From NCBI GenBank assembly GCA_947648875.1, contig CANSPM010000017.1, positions 1 to 63,322 of the forward strand: a stretch of DNA of 63,322 nt. The letters run 5' to 3'. The position numbers and the translations under genes are program-made. The notes below the pieces were generated by a model. That model ran no database searches and had not been told where the DNA came from. It saw nothing but the letters and a program-made list of their open reading frames with translations. Below, piece by piece: positions 61,555 through 63,322 of this stretch (position 1 is the stretch's first letter; the number at the start of each line of letters is the position of its first letter). Source of the DNA: an uncultured Lachnospiraceae bacterium. GTDB taxonomy: Bacteria > Bacillota > Clostridia > Lachnospirales > Lachnospiraceae.

Positions 61555-63099
61555 TCAAAATTGCTGGTATATAAAACCTGCCCCATTATACTCCGGTCCA
61601 TACAATCCAAATACAATGGTGGCAAATAGCAGAGCCATGATAAGCGCAAGACGAAACATGTAATTTTGCTCCATTATCTGTTTCCTGACATCCCCGAATT
61701 GCTTCCATACGCCGACCAGCAAAATGAGCAATACGCCAAAGGCAACTACTCCAAAGTCTTGCCTGTCCAGGCCCAGACTATACAGGGATTGGTCAAAAAA
61801 CACCCATTTATTGTTTACGGCAAATGCAGACCTCCACATTTTAATCCCGTCTATTAAACTTGTGGCTCTGAAAAAGGATAGTCCAAACGAAAAAAGAATA
61901 AATGTCCGTATTCTTTGAAAAAGTCTCCAGCTAAAGCACTCTGTATTTATTTTTAATATTTTTGTCAACCGCGAGAATAGAGGCGCACAGATCTCACTGG
62001 CTGTAATTAAAAACCAATAGTATAATCCCGCGCCCATAAGTATACAACTCCAGTTCCCCCCATGCCACGCGCCAATCAGAAACCAGGTGACAAACATTCC
62101 CGCGTATAAGGGCAAATTGAACTTTTTCTCATAGTCTTTTCCCCAACACCTTTTGCACTGTTTTTTCAAGTTCCTGAACACCTTGCTTCTCTGCGTCGGA
62201 TAAAATACATATTCTCTAAGCCATCCGCCCAAAGTGATATGCCATCGCCTCCAAAATTCCGCTATGCTGGCGGCATAAAACGGAGTGTTAAAATTCTCCG
62301 GCAGATGGATTCCAAAGCACTCTGACGTACCTAACGCAATATCCATGGCCCCCGAAAAATCTGCATATAACTGTAATGTAAACAAAACTGACGCTATTGC
62401 CACATACCATCCCGCATAGGTGACATAATCCGCGTAAACCGTATTCACAATCACCGCAAGTCTTTCCGCAATGACAAGTTTCTTGAAGAACCCCCACATG
62501 ACCCTGACGCAGCCAGACACACATCTGTCATAATCAAACTTCTTAGATTCATACAGAAATTTGCTGAGAACATCATATTTTACAATTGGACCCGATGACA
62601 TCTGCGGAAAATATCCTCCAAACAAACAAAACCTGAAAAAATTAGACTCCGGAATAAACTTTCCCCAATATACGTCTGTCGTATATCCGGTAAGAATTAA
62701 TGCGAAATAGGAAATCCCCAGGGGGGAAATCAAATGAATTTCCGGAAAATTTACCGTCTTTCCAAATATTATACTGATTCCATTTACAGCCCTGCTTATG
62801 AGATTCAAATCTTTAAATACAACAAGAGTGACAATATTAAACGCAATGGCCCCCGCATGCACCATCCGCTTACGTCTGTAATGCCCTTTTTTGTCTAAAT
62901 CCCAGATTTTTAACGCGGCTGTCCAATTTATAAACAGATATGCCACAAACACCAACACAAGCCATATATCTGATCCATACACACAAAAAAATGCACTGGC
63001 TGTAAGCAATACAATCCACTGCGTTTTTTTGGGAACAACATAGTATAGAACAAGTGTCAGCAAGAAAAACAGGATAAACGGAAACGATACTGTTGACAT
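61555..63099 (-). CDS. MBOAT-family O-acyltransferase
   Basis: A 514-residue polytopic protein of the AlgI/DltB type. 'HLISPLGISYFALILTGYTT' and 'FGGYFPQMSSGPIVKYD' are its N-terminal signatures. 'FNTPFYAASIAEFWRRWHIT' then LGGWLREYVF is the central one. The catalytic His is in 'FLIGAWHGGNWSCILMGAGL' (about residues 345-365). About ten to eleven membrane segments are present. It would acetylate or acylate the polysaccharide across the membrane. AlgI-type systems normally use a second, extracytoplasmic transferase (AlgJ/PatB-like), not seen here but possibly outside the window. Confidence 0.92.
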   Translation of the reverse strand: MSTVSFPFILFFLLTLVLYYVVPKKTQWIVLLTASAFFCVYGSDIWLVLVFVAYLFINWTAALKIWDLDKKGHYRRKRMVHAGAIAFNIVTLVVFKDLNLISRAVNGISIIFGKTVNFPEIHLISPLGISYFALILTGYTTDVYWGKFIPESNFFRFCLFGGYFPQMSSGPIVKYDVLSKFLYESKKFDYDRCVSGCVRVMWGFFKKLVIAERLAVIVNTVYADYVTYAGWYVAIASVLFTLQLYADFSGAMDIALGTSECFGIHLPENFNTPFYAASIAEFWRRWHITLGGWLREYVFYPTQRSKVFRNLKKQCKRCWGKDYEKKFNLPLYAGMFVTWFLIGAWHGGNWSCILMGAGLYYWFLITASEICAPLFSRLTKILKINTECFSWRLFQRIRTFILFSFGLSFFRATSLIDGIKMWRSAFAVNNKWVFFDQSLYSLGLDRQDFGVVAFGVLLILLVGVWKQFGDVRKQIMEQNYMFRLALIMALLFATIVFGLYGPEYNGAGFIYQQF

Positions 63100-63115
63100 G
63101 GATCTTGTTCCCTCC

Positions 63116-63322
63116 TCAAACGATTTGCTTTTCCAATAGTTCGATTAAACCCACTCTCGTTCTGACAAACGCAACTCTCCTGTTGTCAAACAAAGCTGCT
63201 TCTTTGGGTTCTGAGACAAGGGTCACTCCTCCCAACTGAGCCATTCTGCGAATTTCGGCATCTACACTGTCCACCTCATAGCAGATATGATATTGATTTA
63301 TACCCTGCCTTACGATTTTTGA
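63116..63322 (-). CDS. VOC (glyoxalase-like) protein, C-terminal part, cut by window edge
   Basis: The last 68 residues of a frame running off the right edge read 'GINQYHICYEVDSVDAEIRR', then 'GGVTLVSEPKEAALFDNRRV' and 'GLIELLEKQIV' to a TGA at 63116. This is the second half of a vicinal-oxygen-chelate fold ('H-I-C-Y-E-V', 'G-x-I-E-L-L') as in methylmalonyl-CoA epimerase-like proteins. Such genes occur beside MBOAT genes in some polysaccharide loci. It ends 17 bases before the MBOAT start, so the two are co-transcribed. Substrate is unknown. Confidence 0.75.
   Translation of the reverse strand, partial: SKIVRQGINQYHICYEVDSVDAEIRRMAQLGGVTLVSEPKEAALFDNRRVAFVRTRVGLIELLEKQIV

Noticed and set aside
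1..63322. CRISPR array, defence island or intact prophage
   Set aside because: No regularly spaced repeats, cas-like, phage structural or restriction-modification genes were seen in any part of the window.

Overview
The window looks like a chromosomal segment of a low-to-moderate GC, anaerobic, spore-forming Clostridia, most likely a gut Lachnospiraceae. The support is the dnaX-ybaB-recR block, a sporulation protein YtaF homologue, three radical-SAM proteins including an anaerobic RNR activase homologue, a glycyl-radical enzyme, a Met T-box leader and small Lachnospiraceae-type families (DUF5711, DUF6128). Assignment to family level is inference from protein families and gene order. No 16S sequence is visible.

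Layout. (1) 1-8600: a strong rRNA-type promoter firing out of the left edge. Then, all on the minus strand, come CvpA-like, DUF5711, LysM and galM genes, the recombination/replication block recR-ybaB-dnaX, and a group-III-like phosphofructokinase. (2) 8600-9460: tRNA-Ser(CGA) with its own promoter and terminator, followed by a decayed tyrosine-integrase remnant. (3) 9460-16800: ktrAB potassium uptake, a small membrane protein, a GNAT-GGDEF-EAL protein with a repetitive beta-rich C-terminus, ytaF and an NrdG-like activase. (4) 16880-19840: tadA, a flavin reductase-rubredoxin fusion, the SRP RNA gene (not protein coding) and a radical-SAM protein with a repeat-bearing insertion. (5) 19860-30420: DUF6128, a CdaR/PucR-type regulator, an orphan MsmX/UgpC-type ATPase, DUF624, GNAT, D-2-hydroxyacid dehydrogenase, an alpha/beta hydrolase, and metG behind a T-box leader and a near-consensus promoter.

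(6) 30581-36394 is the most interesting part. It is a tightly coupled five-gene operon, in transcription order GXWXG/DUF4334 protein, DUF6765-like protein, glycyl-radical enzyme, SCP2-like protein and glycyl-radical activase. The enzyme carries a dehydratase/decarboxylase-like Gly-Cys-Val-Glu active site rather than the Cys-Cys of pyruvate formate-lyase. The SCP2-like and other accessory proteins suggest a hydrophobic or lipid-like substrate. I do not recognise this combination as a characterised system. An AT-rich spacer with an IS66 remnant separates it from the next region.

(7) 37548 to the right edge is a large cell-surface polysaccharide locus, nearly all on the minus strand. manC, gmd and rmd make GDP-D-rhamnose. 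ugd makes UDP-glucuronate. Eight or so glycosyltransferases and GT-C-like membrane proteins, a Wzx flippase, an acyltransferase-3, an LTA-synthase/sulfatase-like protein, LicD, an MBOAT acyltransferase and a truncated VOC protein build and decorate the glycan. Base composition becomes visibly more AT-rich from about 45 kb rightwards, as is usual for exchangeable polysaccharide loci. No CRISPR array, intact prophage or intact insertion sequence was seen.
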